Shown here: piece by piece, positions 6,442-13,518 of the stretch
Layout of the letters: each line of letters starts with the position of its first letter
Numbering within the stretch: position 1 is the stretch's first letter
Assembly (NCBI RefSeq): GCF_014236795.1
Contig: NZ_CP049017.1
Span: 1,900,001 to 1,964,000, forward strand
Length of the DNA: 64,000 nt
Origin: Xanthomonas theicola
GTDB taxonomy: Bacteria; Pseudomonadota; Gammaproteobacteria; Xanthomonadales; Xanthomonadaceae
Direction of reading: 5' to 3'
Program-made: the position numbers and the translations under genes
The notes under the pieces: generated by a model
What the model saw: the letters and a program-made list of their open reading frames with translations, nothing else
Databases searched by the model: none
What the model was told of the DNA's origin: nothing

Positions 6442-7056
6442 ATGGTTGATGGCAAGCCCAAATCCGCGTTCCAGCAGCGATTCCAAGCCGCAATGGAGTA
6501 CTTGAAGACTCCGAATCGGGTGGCATTTGGCCGCGCCATAGGTGTCACTTCGTCGCAGACGCTCTACAACTGGTACGAGCGCGATCAGCGCGTGCCCGAC
6601 AAGCAACGTAAGGCGCTCGCCCGGTGCGGGATATCGATTGACTGGCTCAATGACAACGACGGCCCGATGTTGTTGCGGGACAGTGGCGCCGCGGCAGACG
6701 CAGGCAGGAGCTCTGGCGGTGGCGCCGCGGCCACCGAGGCCCTAATGCGGACGCACGCGTTCATGTCCCGGGATGGCGACTACACGCTTGCGCATAGGGA
6801 GGAGGCGCAGCTATTTGCAGACGCTCATCGCTGGATTGCCTCGAAGATCGAGAGCGGTGACCCAACCCCGGATTCGCTGATGAATTTCGTGAAGTGGGCC
6901 AACGAGGAGAAGTCTCGCGTTGCTACCGGCGACGTTACCGACCGGGCTCAGCTGGTGCCGGAGTGGCAACAGCGCATCGCTGACATGGAGGCGGAGCTTG
7001 AGGAATATCGCAAGCAAGGTGCCGAGCTGCAACCGCCCAAGTCTCCGACCGGATGA
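6442..7056 (+). CDS. CI-like prophage repressor without a peptidase domain
   Basis: A 204-residue protein. Residues ~8-75 form a helix-turn-helix of the CI/CH type (NRVAFGRAIGVTSSQTLYNWY, WLNDND), followed by a Gly/Ser-rich linker and helical C-terminal parts (EEAQLFADAHRWIASKI, QQRIADMEAELEEYRKQ, probably a dimerising coiled coil). No S24/LexA-type Ala-Gly cleavage site or Ser/Lys pair is visible, so induction by RecA-driven self-cleavage is unlikely. The ATG at 6442 sits directly after the switch region. It is divergent from the cro-like gene. Confidence 0.7.
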   Translation: MVDGKPKSAFQQRFQAAMEYLKTPNRVAFGRAIGVTSSQTLYNWYERDQRVPDKQRKALARCGISIDWLNDNDGPMLLRDSGAAADAGRSSGGGAAATEALMRTHAFMSRDGDYTLAHREEAQLFADAHRWIASKIESGDPTPDSLMNFVKWANEEKSRVATGDVTDRAQLVPEWQQRIADMEAELEEYRKQGAELQPPKSPTG

Positions 7057-7115
7057 CTGTCTACACGGAGCGTTGATTTGCACTGTAACTTGCGCCCAAG
7101 GACAGGGAACAGCAA

Positions 7116-8690
7116 ATGGGCGGCAAGCTGAAGCACACAGGTATTTTTCTGCTGCAGAGCCTCAGCTACGCAGCGGCTTTCTTCATCGCATGGCGATGCT
7201 CGGCCGATCAATTCTATCTTCCTGCAGGCCTCAGGATCGCGGCGTTGCTATTTGCGCCATATAGCCGGTGGCCCGCAATTTTTGTCGGCGACGCCGCGGC
7301 AATGCTGGCACTTCGAATCCCGATCGCTCAGGAGTTGAATGCCGGGCCACTCTGGCCGTATGTCACGCCATTCCTCCTGTGCGCTCTGGTCTCAATAGGC
7401 CCTCTCGCACTGCGTAAGCTGAAGCCCGACTTCCAGCAGCACGAACGCTGGCTTCCCCTCGCATTGCTAGCTATTGCCGTGTGGGGATCGACAGCGAGTA
7501 CCATTTTGAATGTCGTGTTCGATGGACCGCGTCCCGCAGACTTAGTCAGCTACTCTTACCGCTTCAGCGTCGGCCAGTATCTGGCGATCCTCGCAGTTGT
7601 CTTGCCTGTGCTGCTCTGGCATCGCAGGCGCGATCGTCAGGTGACCCCGCCTAATTTCCTCCGGGATGCCGTCTTGTCGGCAGCAACCCTAGCGGTCATG
7701 TGCGCGATTTTCCCCGGCGCGCAGGGGAACGCCCTGAAGCTCACGCTGTTGGGCGGCATGGTAGTTCCCACCGTAGTACTGGCCTTCCTACATGGGTGGC
7801 GCGGCGCAGTGGTGGGGTTCGTGACCGCAGACGTCGCCATAGGCTTCTATCTCCCGGATGCGAAGTTCATGGGCGACCACAACATGGTCGTCTTCGTTGC
7901 GCAGCAAACTCTGGCGGTGGTCGGAACCTTTCTCCAGGTGGTCGGATCAAGCGTTTCCAGTGAGTTCGACAAAGCCGCCAGGCTTGATCTCGCGGAACGC
8001 GAATCTCTGCACTTGGCGCAATCGAATCACCTCACCATGGAACTGGCTCTACGCGATCGCGTGGAAGCCATGGCCCGGGAGCAGAGACAGATTGACCGGG
8101 AATTTCGCGACGCCGTGCAGCAGTTGAAGAACAAAGGCCAGTATGCGCTGGCGATGCAAATCACAAGGCAAGCGGTCCTGAACACCCGCATGCTCTACGA
8201 CCACACCTCGGCGATCTATCCAATGCAGATCGAGCACGAAGGACTGTTCCGCTTGCTTAAGCGCCAGCAGTTCGAGAAGGCACCCGACGATCGATTGTCG
8301 ACAGTTTCTGCCAGTGGCAGCCTCGACGAGCACAGCACCACCTTGCAATTGGTGTCATACCGGCTTCTGGGCCACGCCATTGAGATGCTCGCGGGCGCCA
8401 CGCGATACTCAGTCCGTGCCAGGGCTTGGTCCACCGGAACTCAAAGGAAGATCGCTATAACTGTTGTGGCGCACCGTGCGTGCGCCACCGCAGCCGACTC
8501 ATCCGTGCGGCTCGCCCAAACGCAGTTTGCCGCGAAGTTACGCGCCTATGGCGGACAGTTCCGACGCCGGGAGAGCCGCATCTCTTTCGTCGTCGCCGAG
8601 GCCAATCAACGGGCAGCCCGCGGAGTAACCACCCACGACACGCCGCTAGCTCCCTTGATCACCCTTACCTCGAAGTCGCCAGAACTGTAG
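7116..8690 (+). CDS. MASE1-domain membrane protein with degenerate kinase-like C-terminus
   Basis: The first ~300 residues contain 7-8 hydrophobic helices with MASE1 hallmarks (QFYLPAGLRIAALLFAP, WPAIFVGD). A long helix (LALRDRVEAMAREQRQIDREF) follows, like the linker to a histidine kinase. The C-terminal ~180 residues resemble a dimerisation/ATPase region, but the N and G boxes of a working kinase are not visible. It lies just after the CI-like gene in the same direction, the position of rexAB in lambda, and is probably expressed in the lysogen. A lysogenic-conversion, signalling or exclusion role is inferred. Its last 85 bases overlap the convergent gene. Confidence 0.7.
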   Translation: MGGKLKHTGIFLLQSLSYAAAFFIAWRCSADQFYLPAGLRIAALLFAPYSRWPAIFVGDAAAMLALRIPIAQELNAGPLWPYVTPFLLCALVSIGPLALRKLKPDFQQHERWLPLALLAIAVWGSTASTILNVVFDGPRPADLVSYSYRFSVGQYLAILAVVLPVLLWHRRRDRQVTPPNFLRDAVLSAATLAVMCAIFPGAQGNALKLTLLGGMVVPTVVLAFLHGWRGAVVGFVTADVAIGFYLPDAKFMGDHNMVVFVAQQTLAVVGTFLQVVGSSVSSEFDKAARLDLAERESLHLAQSNHLTMELALRDRVEAMAREQRQIDREFRDAVQQLKNKGQYALAMQITRQAVLNTRMLYDHTSAIYPMQIEHEGLFRLLKRQQFEKAPDDRLSTVSASGSLDEHSTTLQLVSYRLLGHAIEMLAGATRYSVRARAWSTGTQRKIAITVVAHRACATAADSSVRLAQTQFAAKLRAYGGQFRRRESRISFVVAEANQRAARGVTTHDTPLAPLITLTSKSPEL

Positions 8691-9043
8691 ATCACCGAGC
8701 CGAGCTGACTGTCGCTAGCGATCGCGACCCGAGCGACATCGGTACCCATAGGCATCACCCACGCCCTATCTCCGACCGCGCCCGCAGCGGCGCGCACCAC
8801 ACCTCGCAGATCATTGATCTGGACGTAGCGAATGCCTTCGCGCTCGAACTCGTAGACACTCCACTCCGGATCCGCCGATAGGTCCACCGCGTTCGGCGCA
8901 CTCTCGCCCAGGCCTGTGGCAGCGACCTTCCCCGCAGGTGTACCACTCCCTCCCGAAGGGCAGCACCCCTGTGCATGCGCTGCAGCTCCGATCCCCATTA
9001 AGCCAGCAGCCGCCGCCAATTTAAGAACTGCGTTCACGTCCAA
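8606..9043 (-). CDS. secreted hypothetical protein
   Basis: A 145-residue protein with an N-terminal signal peptide (LKLAAAAGLMGIGAAAHAQ, cleavage likely after AHA), a Cys pair (GCCPSGG), then a globular part (WSVYEFEREGIRYVQIND, AWVMPMGTDVARVAI). It should be periplasmic or secreted. No family recognised. It is convergent with, and overlaps by 85 bases, the MASE1 gene. It breaks the rightward orientation around it, so it behaves like an independent moron transcribed in the lysogen. Confidence 0.65.
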   Translation of the reverse strand: MDVNAVLKLAAAAGLMGIGAAAHAQGCCPSGGSGTPAGKVAATGLGESAPNAVDLSADPEWSVYEFEREGIRYVQINDLRGVVRAAAGAVGDRAWVMPMGTDVARVAIASDSQLGSVIYSSGDFEVRVIKGASGVSWVVTPRAAR

Positions 9044-9216
9044 CTCCCTGTATGCCAGCTTCTCTGGCAGCGACAGCCTAACGCACCCGCCTCACCTCTT
9101 TCTTGCACAAGTGGCGGCTTACGCCGTAACACGCAGACGGCAGGCATGTAGGGAATTTCCAAACATAAAGACAGTGGTTTTGCCGCACGAAAAGTCAACA
9201 TATTGTGTATTTGCCA

Positions 9217-9245
9217 TTGACGATAGGATAAACATGATGTTTACT
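9217..9245 (+). promoter_or_regulatory. PL-type promoter with 15-bp palindromic operator
   Basis: TTGACG at 9217-9222, a 17-base spacer and TTTACT at 9240-9245 form a plausible promoter for the operon starting at 9299. TAAACATGATGTTTA at 9229-9243 is a perfect palindrome around one central base, placed over the spacer and -10. The TAAACAT half lies 6 bases after the -35 box, exactly as in the cro-type promoter at 6394. A shared CI/Cro-type operator is the simplest reading. Confidence 0.6.
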
Positions 9246-9298
9246 TGAACCGTGCCCACTGAAACCCACCGCGCCGGTGGAGGGGACGGACGGAACCC

Positions 9299-9970
9299 AT
9301 GATCAGCACCGAGCAGACCCAGACGCTCCAGGCGCAGCCCAGCGCCGCGCTGCAGGTCGCCCCCTTTTCCTGCGGGCGCCGCGTCCGCTACCCCGGCAAC
9401 ATGGCCTCCCACAGCGGCGAAGGCCTCATCGTCGCGGTCTCCGACCACCACGTCGACGCGCTCCTGTTCGACGGCCGGGCGTTCCGCCGCCTCCCGAAGG
9501 CTGCTTTCTCCGGTGTCCGCCCCTGGCAGCTGCTGGACCGCGTCCACGGTCCGCGGCTGATCGAGGTGGTGAAGCAGAACGCCGCGGACGTGGCAGCGGC
9601 GGAGTCGCTGAAGAAGGCGACCGCCGCGCAGCGCCTGCTGGACAACGTCGCCGCGCTGATCGCCGCCCACCCGCACCTCACGCCTGTCGGCCCCGAGCAC
9701 CGCGGGCTCGCCGCCGTCGGCAAGAACCTGCGCGCGCACCTGAAGCACCGCGGCATCAAGGCGCGCGTGCGCGCCAGCGGTGGCGCGTACCACGTGCGGC
9801 TGCCGGCCGACGCGACCGAAGCCAACCTGCAGGCGGCGAACGCGATCGCCACGTCCTTCGAGCTCGGCTCCTTCGACGGGATGACCGACTCGTACAACTA
9901 CGCGACCAGCGCCTGGACCGAGGCTTTCGGCGGGGTGCGCTACGTCTTCGTCGGCCAGGAGATCGTGTGA
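9299..9970 (+). CDS. prophage early protein with LPD29-like C-terminal part
   Basis: First gene of the rightward (PL-type) operon, 223 residues. The N-terminal half (GEGLIVAVSDHHVDALLFDG) is beta-rich. The C-terminal half (NLRAHLKHRGIKARVRASGG, then FDGMTDSYNYATS) resembles the LPD29-type polyvalent-protein domain found in phage and plasmid accessory proteins. The function is unknown. It overlaps the next gene as ATGA. Confidence 0.6.
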   Translation: MISTEQTQTLQAQPSAALQVAPFSCGRRVRYPGNMASHSGEGLIVAVSDHHVDALLFDGRAFRRLPKAAFSGVRPWQLLDRVHGPRLIEVVKQNAADVAAAESLKKATAAQRLLDNVAALIAAHPHLTPVGPEHRGLAAVGKNLRAHLKHRGIKARVRASGGAYHVRLPADATEANLQAANAIATSFELGSFDGMTDSYNYATSAWTEAFGGVRYVFVGQEIV

Positions 9971-10245
9971 TGGATGCCTACTGCGGTATTCCCACCCCCA
10001 CTCTCGTCTACGCCGGCCCCAGCAGCCGCGAGGACTTCGACCGCCTCGAGCTTCCAGCCACCGTGCACGACTGGAAGCCGGACGCCACCACGACGCTGAT
10101 TAAGGCGGACGGCAAACAGTGGGAGCGGCGTTGCACCTCCAAGACGCTTGGCGACATGGGTTCTAATTCGGTCACCGTGGTCTTCCAATGGTGGGACCAC
10201 CGGATCGCTCCGGCCGTCGCCCAGCCCGCGCAGGCATCGGCATGA
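9970..10245 (+). CDS. small hypothetical prophage protein
   Basis: A 91-residue product (MDAYCGIPTPTLVY, then LELPATVHDWKPDATTTLI and VTVVFQWWDHR) without a recognisable domain. Both its start and its stop overlap neighbours by four bases (ATGA), so it is an integral member of the PL-type operon. Early left-arm genes of lambdoid phages at this position are commonly small host-takeover or anti-defence proteins; that is context only. Confidence 0.6.
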   Translation: MDAYCGIPTPTLVYAGPSSREDFDRLELPATVHDWKPDATTTLIKADGKQWERRCTSKTLGDMGSNSVTVVFQWWDHRIAPAVAQPAQASA

Positions 10246-10544
10246 GCGCCGACATGCGGTACGCCACCCCGAGCCGCGGCCCGTTCGTCGCGCCGCGCGG
10301 CGCCTGCACCGTCTGGACGGCCAACGGCGAGACCCTGGTCGCCGAGTGCAAGTCCCCGCACCTGAGCCCTGCCGGGAACGCCGCCAACGCGCAGCTGCTG
10401 GCGCTGGGCGCCTCGGCCGTCGAGCACCTCCGCGTCGCGCTGCAGCAACTGGCGGAGCTGGGCGCGGACAACGAAGCGGCCCGGGCCATCGTCGAGAAGG
10501 TCGACGCGATCGGCAAGCCGCAACCGCAGCGGGTGGCTGCATGA
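10242..10544 (+). CDS. small hypothetical prophage protein
   Basis: A 100-residue product from the ATG at 10242 (MSADMRYATPSRGP). A beta-like first part (CTVWTANGETLVAECKSP) precedes an alanine-rich helical part (AVEHLRVALQQLAELGADNE). Four-base overlaps on both sides. No family recognised. Confidence 0.55.
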   Translation: MSADMRYATPSRGPFVAPRGACTVWTANGETLVAECKSPHLSPAGNAANAQLLALGASAVEHLRVALQQLAELGADNEAARAIVEKVDAIGKPQPQRVAA

Positions 10545-11257
10545 AGCGCCACCAGCCCGCGCGCGGCCGGCGCGCTTCGTTCTTCTGGCTCGGCCTGGGC
10601 TCACTGTGTGTTGGCGGCGCCGTGGCGCTCGCCGCCGGCGCGGCCACCGCGGACGCGCGCGGCGAGCAGCCCGTGCACGTGCCGGCCGGGCTGTCGATCA
10701 CGTCGCCGCGCCTATGCGCCGCGCTGGTGGTCTACCGGATGGCCAGCGCCGACGACTGGGGCCTGCGCACGACGCTGGCGCAGACCGCGCTGAACGCGTT
10801 CGCCGCCGCCGGCGGGCCGCCGGACTGCGCGGCCCCCGTCACCGCAGCGCTGAGCCACCAGTTCGACCCGCGTCGCTGGCAGGCCGCGCTCGACGCCGTC
10901 GACGCGGTGCGCAGCGGCGACTACACGCCCTCACCGGCCGCGTGCGCGCGCGCCAACGCTGTGGTGGCGGCGGACGACAGCAGCCCCGAGTGGCTCCCGG
11001 GCGAGGAAGAGCTGTGCGCAGCGCTGCGCGATCTGGCCACAGCGGCTGAATTCAACGCCCCCTACGGCCGCGCGCTCAATCGCGACGTCATCGCCACCGG
11101 CAAACCGATCGACGAACAGCGCGCCGCGATGGACCGCGCGAAGGCGCCGAAGACGCATCCCTACCGCAGGCACCACCCTGCGCCCAAGGCCGTCGCAGCG
11201 CACCACGCGCGCGCCGAGCGGGTCGTGCCGGAGCACGCCAGGTTGGTGAAGCTGTGA
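10541..11257 (+). CDS. membrane-anchored or exported hypothetical prophage protein
   Basis: A 238-residue protein with a positively charged head (MKRHQPARGRRAS), then a hydrophobic segment (FFWLGLGSLCVGGAVALAAG) that is a signal anchor or signal peptide. The body contains four or more cysteines and repeated AL-rich helices (LRTTLAQTALNAFAAAGG), and the C-terminus is basic and His-rich. Family unknown; a cell-envelope role is inferred from the N-terminus. ATGA overlap upstream, GTGA overlap downstream. Confidence 0.55.
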   Translation: MKRHQPARGRRASFFWLGLGSLCVGGAVALAAGAATADARGEQPVHVPAGLSITSPRLCAALVVYRMASADDWGLRTTLAQTALNAFAAAGGPPDCAAPVTAALSHQFDPRRWQAALDAVDAVRSGDYTPSPAACARANAVVAADDSSPEWLPGEEELCAALRDLATAAEFNAPYGRALNRDVIATGKPIDEQRAAMDRAKAPKTHPYRRHHPAPKAVAAHHARAERVVPEHARLVKL

Positions 11258-11586
11258 GCCGGCCGGTTCGCTCGCCGCGCACGCAGGCGCTGGTCGGCCT
11301 GCACCTGATGGGCGCCGGCCTGGACGCGATCGTGCAACGCACGCTCCTGGAGCTGTCGCTTGAGGACGCCTTCATGCAGCACCAGCGGCACCAGCCTGCA
11401 GTGACTGCCGCGCAGCGCCTGGCTCGCTACGAGCGCGCCTGCGCGGCGCGGCCGGACCGCCAGGCGGAACTGCGCCGGATGATCGGCGAGGGCTACCAGG
11501 CCGCCTGGCGCCGCGGCCGCTGGCCTCGCCTTGTCACGATTGCGCGCGATCTGGCGCGCATCGAGCGGAGCCGACTCCCGTGCTGA
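11254..11586 (+). CDS. small hypothetical prophage protein
   Basis: A 110-residue, arginine-rich helical protein (TAAQRLARYERACAARPDRQ, LVTIARDLARIERSR). It starts at a GTG at 11254 that overlaps the preceding stop as GTGA. No family recognised. The 76 bases up to the next listed gene hold another short open frame starting GTG at 11580 that I could not substantiate. Confidence 0.5.
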   Translation: MSRPVRSPRTQALVGLHLMGAGLDAIVQRTLLELSLEDAFMQHQRHQPAVTAAQRLARYERACAARPDRQAELRRMIGEGYQAAWRRGRWPRLVTIARDLARIERSRLPC

Positions 11587-11662
11587 GCGTCAGCGTCTAC
11601 ATCCCCGGTGTCGCGCGGCCACACGTGTTCCTCGCCAACTCCGAACCCGCCGGGGACAGCCC

Positions 11663-11785
11663 ATGTTTTTCCGCAACCCCGGCTCGGTGGTCAACGACCT
11701 GCTTGAGCGCAAGGTCGCCGAGATCGCCGAGCAGCACCCCACCCAATACACCACCGCCGGCGAGCCGGCAAAGGATCCGCAGTGA
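11663..11785 (+). CDS. very small hypothetical prophage protein
   Basis: A 40-residue frame (MFFRNPGSVVNDLLERKVAE...) ending in a four-base GTGA overlap with the first DUF1566-like gene. GGGGAC upstream is a modest ribosome-binding candidate. The overlap and codon choice are the only support. Confidence 0.4.
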   Translation: MFFRNPGSVVNDLLERKVAEIAEQHPTQYTTAGEPAKDPQ

Positions 11786-12195
11786 ACAGTGCCACCACCG
11801 AAAGCTCCACCATCTCCCCGACCGTCATCCCGCAAATCAGCTACGCCAGCGCGCTGGCACTGGAGGTGCGGGACCTGGGCGGCGGCGAAAGGCTCCTGCA
11901 GCGCGAGTTCCTGGCCGAGCTCGAGCAGCTCAACAAGACGGCGCCCGCCGGCACGACCTGGCGTCTCGAGACGCCCCACGAGCTCTTCGCCCTGCGCTCG
12001 CCGCTGACCCACGAGAACGCGAACAAGGCGCACAGCATCGACGACAGCATCAAGGCGGGCTGGTACTGGACCAGCGAGGAAACGCCCTGGTTCGAGGGTG
12101 GCCGCGTCGTCGTCGGCTTCGACCTCGGCTACGTCGACTACGACCTCGCCGGCTACCGCGCGTTCGCGCGCGCGGTGCGCGTGGTCGGTCAGTAA
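11782..12195 (+). CDS. DUF1566-like protein A, putative variable protein
   Basis: A 137-residue protein (GTG start). The C-terminal two-thirds carries the DUF1566/Lcl pattern: TWRLETPHELFAL, then WYWTSEETPWFEGG, GFDLGYVDYDL, and a closing RAFARAVRVVGQ. This C-type-lectin/FGE-like fold is used for ligand binding in several diversity-generating-retroelement targets. The gene is the first of a tandem pair. From about codon 95 its sequence is nearly identical to the partner except at a cluster of codons. Position is in the PL-type operon upstream of excisionase and integrase, not among tail genes. Confidence 0.65.
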   Translation: MNSATTESSTISPTVIPQISYASALALEVRDLGGGERLLQREFLAELEQLNKTAPAGTTWRLETPHELFALRSPLTHENANKAHSIDDSIKAGWYWTSEETPWFEGGRVVVGFDLGYVDYDLAGYRAFARAVRVVGQ

Positions 12196-12199
12196 TTGG
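12064..12199 (+). repeat. 3'-terminal repeat copy 1 (candidate variable repeat)
   Basis: Pairs with 12539-12674. One early codon differs (GAG versus CAG at 12076), then 42 bases are identical (12079-12120). Codons 12121-12156 carry 11 substitutions in 8 of 12 codons, all at codon positions 1 or 2. The next ~43 bases, including the stop, are identical and strongly GC-rich (alternating GCGCGC around 12160-12182). Confidence 0.75.
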
Positions 12200-12229
12200 C
12201 CCTTGGGCCTTTCCTCCTTTCAAGGACAT

Positions 12230-13030
12230 TCAACCATGAATCCTCAGAAGATCCTGCTCAACGTCGAGCGGCTGACCATCAACATCACCCAGCCGCCGCG
12301 CGGCGCGGAACTGTCCGCTGTGCTTTCCTCGGTCGCCGAAGGGGTCCAGGTGCCGAGCGAGTACCGCGATCTCGGCGGCGGCGATCGCATCCCACAGGCA
12401 CAGGCCCTGCGCGAGGTCGCGGAGCTCGGCACCGGCTGGCGCCTGGAGACACCGCACGAGCTGTTCGGCCTGGTGGACTACGGCCACAAGAACAAGCACG
12501 GCGCCTACACCCGCGACGAGAGCCTGAAGGAAGGCCCGTACTGGACCAGCCAGGAAACGCCCTGGTTCGAGGGTGGCCGCGTCGTCGTCGGCTTCTACGG
12601 CGGCTACGTCTACGACCACGACGCCGACGGCCGCGCGTTCGCGCGCGCGGTGCGCGTGGTCGGTCAGTAATTTGATTTTGGACTGAGCGCGATGAGCTAC
12701 CAAGTCCCCAAGCTCGTGCAGGATGTCCGCCGTTTGCGCGCGGACGTCGAGGTGGCAGTGCGCCTCGCGCTTGAGCGCCTCGTAGTCCTCCGCAAAGGCC
12801 TCCGCGAATCCCATCGTGCCGTGAGCGATCGACTTCTGCGGCGACGCCGCCGAATGCTCGCTGCGCGCCACGAAGAACGCGACGGCGAGCAGGAGATACG
12901 CCGTGTCCTGCGCCAGCGCAGCGCGTTCGTCCGGCGTGCGCAGCCCCGAGGGTTTCATCAGTTCGCCGGCGCGTCGCTGCAGGGCGCTGTACATGCCTCT
13001 TCGATCCAGATCTCTATACGGATTCGCCAT
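12230..13030 (-). CDS. hypothetical protein, only the 5' part credible, 3' end probably lost
   Basis: From the ATG at 13030 the first ~115 codons look genuine (NPYRDLDRRGMYSALQRRAG, then DTAYLLLAVAFFVAR and HCHLDVRAQTADILHELGDL), with balanced composition. Beyond about 12680 the frame simply runs antisense through the DUF1566-like gene until 12230 and reads as low-complexity valine/alanine. The original 3' end was probably replaced when the DUF1566-like copy came to lie here. Convergent to the rightward operon. No family recognised. Confidence 0.35.
   Translation of the reverse strand: MANPYRDLDRRGMYSALQRRAGELMKPSGLRTPDERAALAQDTAYLLLAVAFFVARSEHSAASPQKSIAHGTMGFAEAFAEDYEALKREAHCHLDVRAQTADILHELGDLVAHRAQSKIKLLTDHAHRARERAAVGVVVVDVAAVEADDDAATLEPGRFLAGPVRAFLQALVAGVGAVLVLVAVVHQAEQLVRCLQAPAGAELRDLAQGLCLWDAIAAAEIAVLARHLDPFGDRGKHSGQFRAARRLGDVDGQPLDVEQDLLRIHG
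12236..12670 (+). CDS. DUF1566-like protein B, putative variable protein
   Basis: A 144-residue paralogue of the preceding gene with its own ATG after a 40-base gap (TTCCTCC/AAGGAC lie upstream). The N-terminal ~45 residues differ from copy A; shared parts begin at RDLGGGD, then GWRLETPHELFGL, YWTSQETPWFEGG, GFYGGYVYDHDADG and RAFARAVRVVGQ. The fold family suggests a ligand-binding domain. The pair may be a duplicated diversified receptor, immunity or host-interaction protein; the actual role is unknown. Confidence 0.65.
   Translation: MNPQKILLNVERLTINITQPPRGAELSAVLSSVAEGVQVPSEYRDLGGGDRIPQAQALREVAELGTGWRLETPHELFGLVDYGHKNKHGAYTRDESLKEGPYWTSQETPWFEGGRVVVGFYGGYVYDHDADGRAFARAVRVVGQ
12539..12674 (+). 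repeat. 3'-terminal repeat copy 2 (candidate variable repeat)
   Basis: Partner of 12064-12199. The variable block is 12596-12631. Amino-acid pairs at the variable codons (copy 1/copy 2) are D/Y, L/G, D/Y, Y/D, D/H, L/D, G/D and Y/G, every codon ending in C. Confidence 0.75.
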
Positions 13031-13061
13031 ACCCAAAAAGCTATCCCCAGGAAGGTGCGCT

Positions 13062-13236
13062 ATGCGTGATATTCAGAAGGAAGCGATGCATCGGTTCGCC
13101 GGCGACACCGCAGACCATCAGCTCGAGATCGTGCTCGACCAGGGGCTGCACCGGCACCTGCGGTTCCGCCGGCCCGGAACCTCCTGCTCATGCCGCGGTG
13201 TTTGGGGACTTCCGCTTCCGCGAATTCTGGGAGGAC
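13062..13236 (+). pseudogene. remnant of a small conserved phage protein
   Basis: The first ~40 codons (MRDIQKEAMHRFAGDTADHQ, then DQGLHRHLRFRRPG) match the start of a widespread phage protein of unknown function that normally continues with an aromatic ITWPGHL-type segment. Here the frame loses that continuation after RRPG and becomes unrelated sequence. An internal deletion or frameshift is inferred. Confidence 0.5.
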
Positions 13237-13518
13237 ATGAAGTCGGGAAGGGAGGGGCTGGTGGCCGCAGCTGAAAGGCTTCCCGACATCCTCACCTACG
13301 AGGATCTGCAGAAGCTCTGTCGCCCGGATCTGCCTGGGCGGCCGCGCCGCGCGCCGCGTCGCGCGACCGTCGAGGCCTGGGCGAAGCGCGAGCACATCCC
13401 ATACCGCTACGATGGTGTCGGCGGGATCTGGACCACCAGGGAAGCCCTCAATCAGGCGTTGGGCCTGAGGCAAGCCGAAGAACCAGACGCACCGTATGAC
13501 CCCGAGGACATCGCGTAA
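13237..13518 (+). CDS. excisionase-like / DUF4224-type small DNA-binding protein
   Basis: A 93-residue protein from the ATG at 13237, with GGGAGG just upstream. Motifs LTYEDLQKLC, RRATVEAWAKREHIPYRYDG and GGIWTTREALNQALGL form the small winged helix seen in proteins encoded immediately before phage integrases. Its stop overlaps the integrase ATG (TAATG). Expected to act as recombination directionality factor or integrase regulator; that role is inferred from position and fold. Confidence 0.65.
   Translation: MKSGREGLVAAAERLPDILTYEDLQKLCRPDLPGRPRRAPRRATVEAWAKREHIPYRYDGVGGIWTTREALNQALGLRQAEEPDAPYDPEDIA

Noticed and set aside
12692..13069. Rightward frame starting MSYQVPKLVQDVRRL
   Set aside because: The opposite strand gives a more protein-like sequence with balanced composition; the rightward frame becomes arginine-rich after ~45 codons.
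12675..13236. Possible DGR accessory protein, template repeat or reverse transcriptase next to the variable genes
   Set aside because: I read both strands here and elsewhere in the window and found no Y-x-D-D reverse transcriptase, no Avd-like helical protein and no AAC-rich copy of the repeat. If present, they are outside the window.
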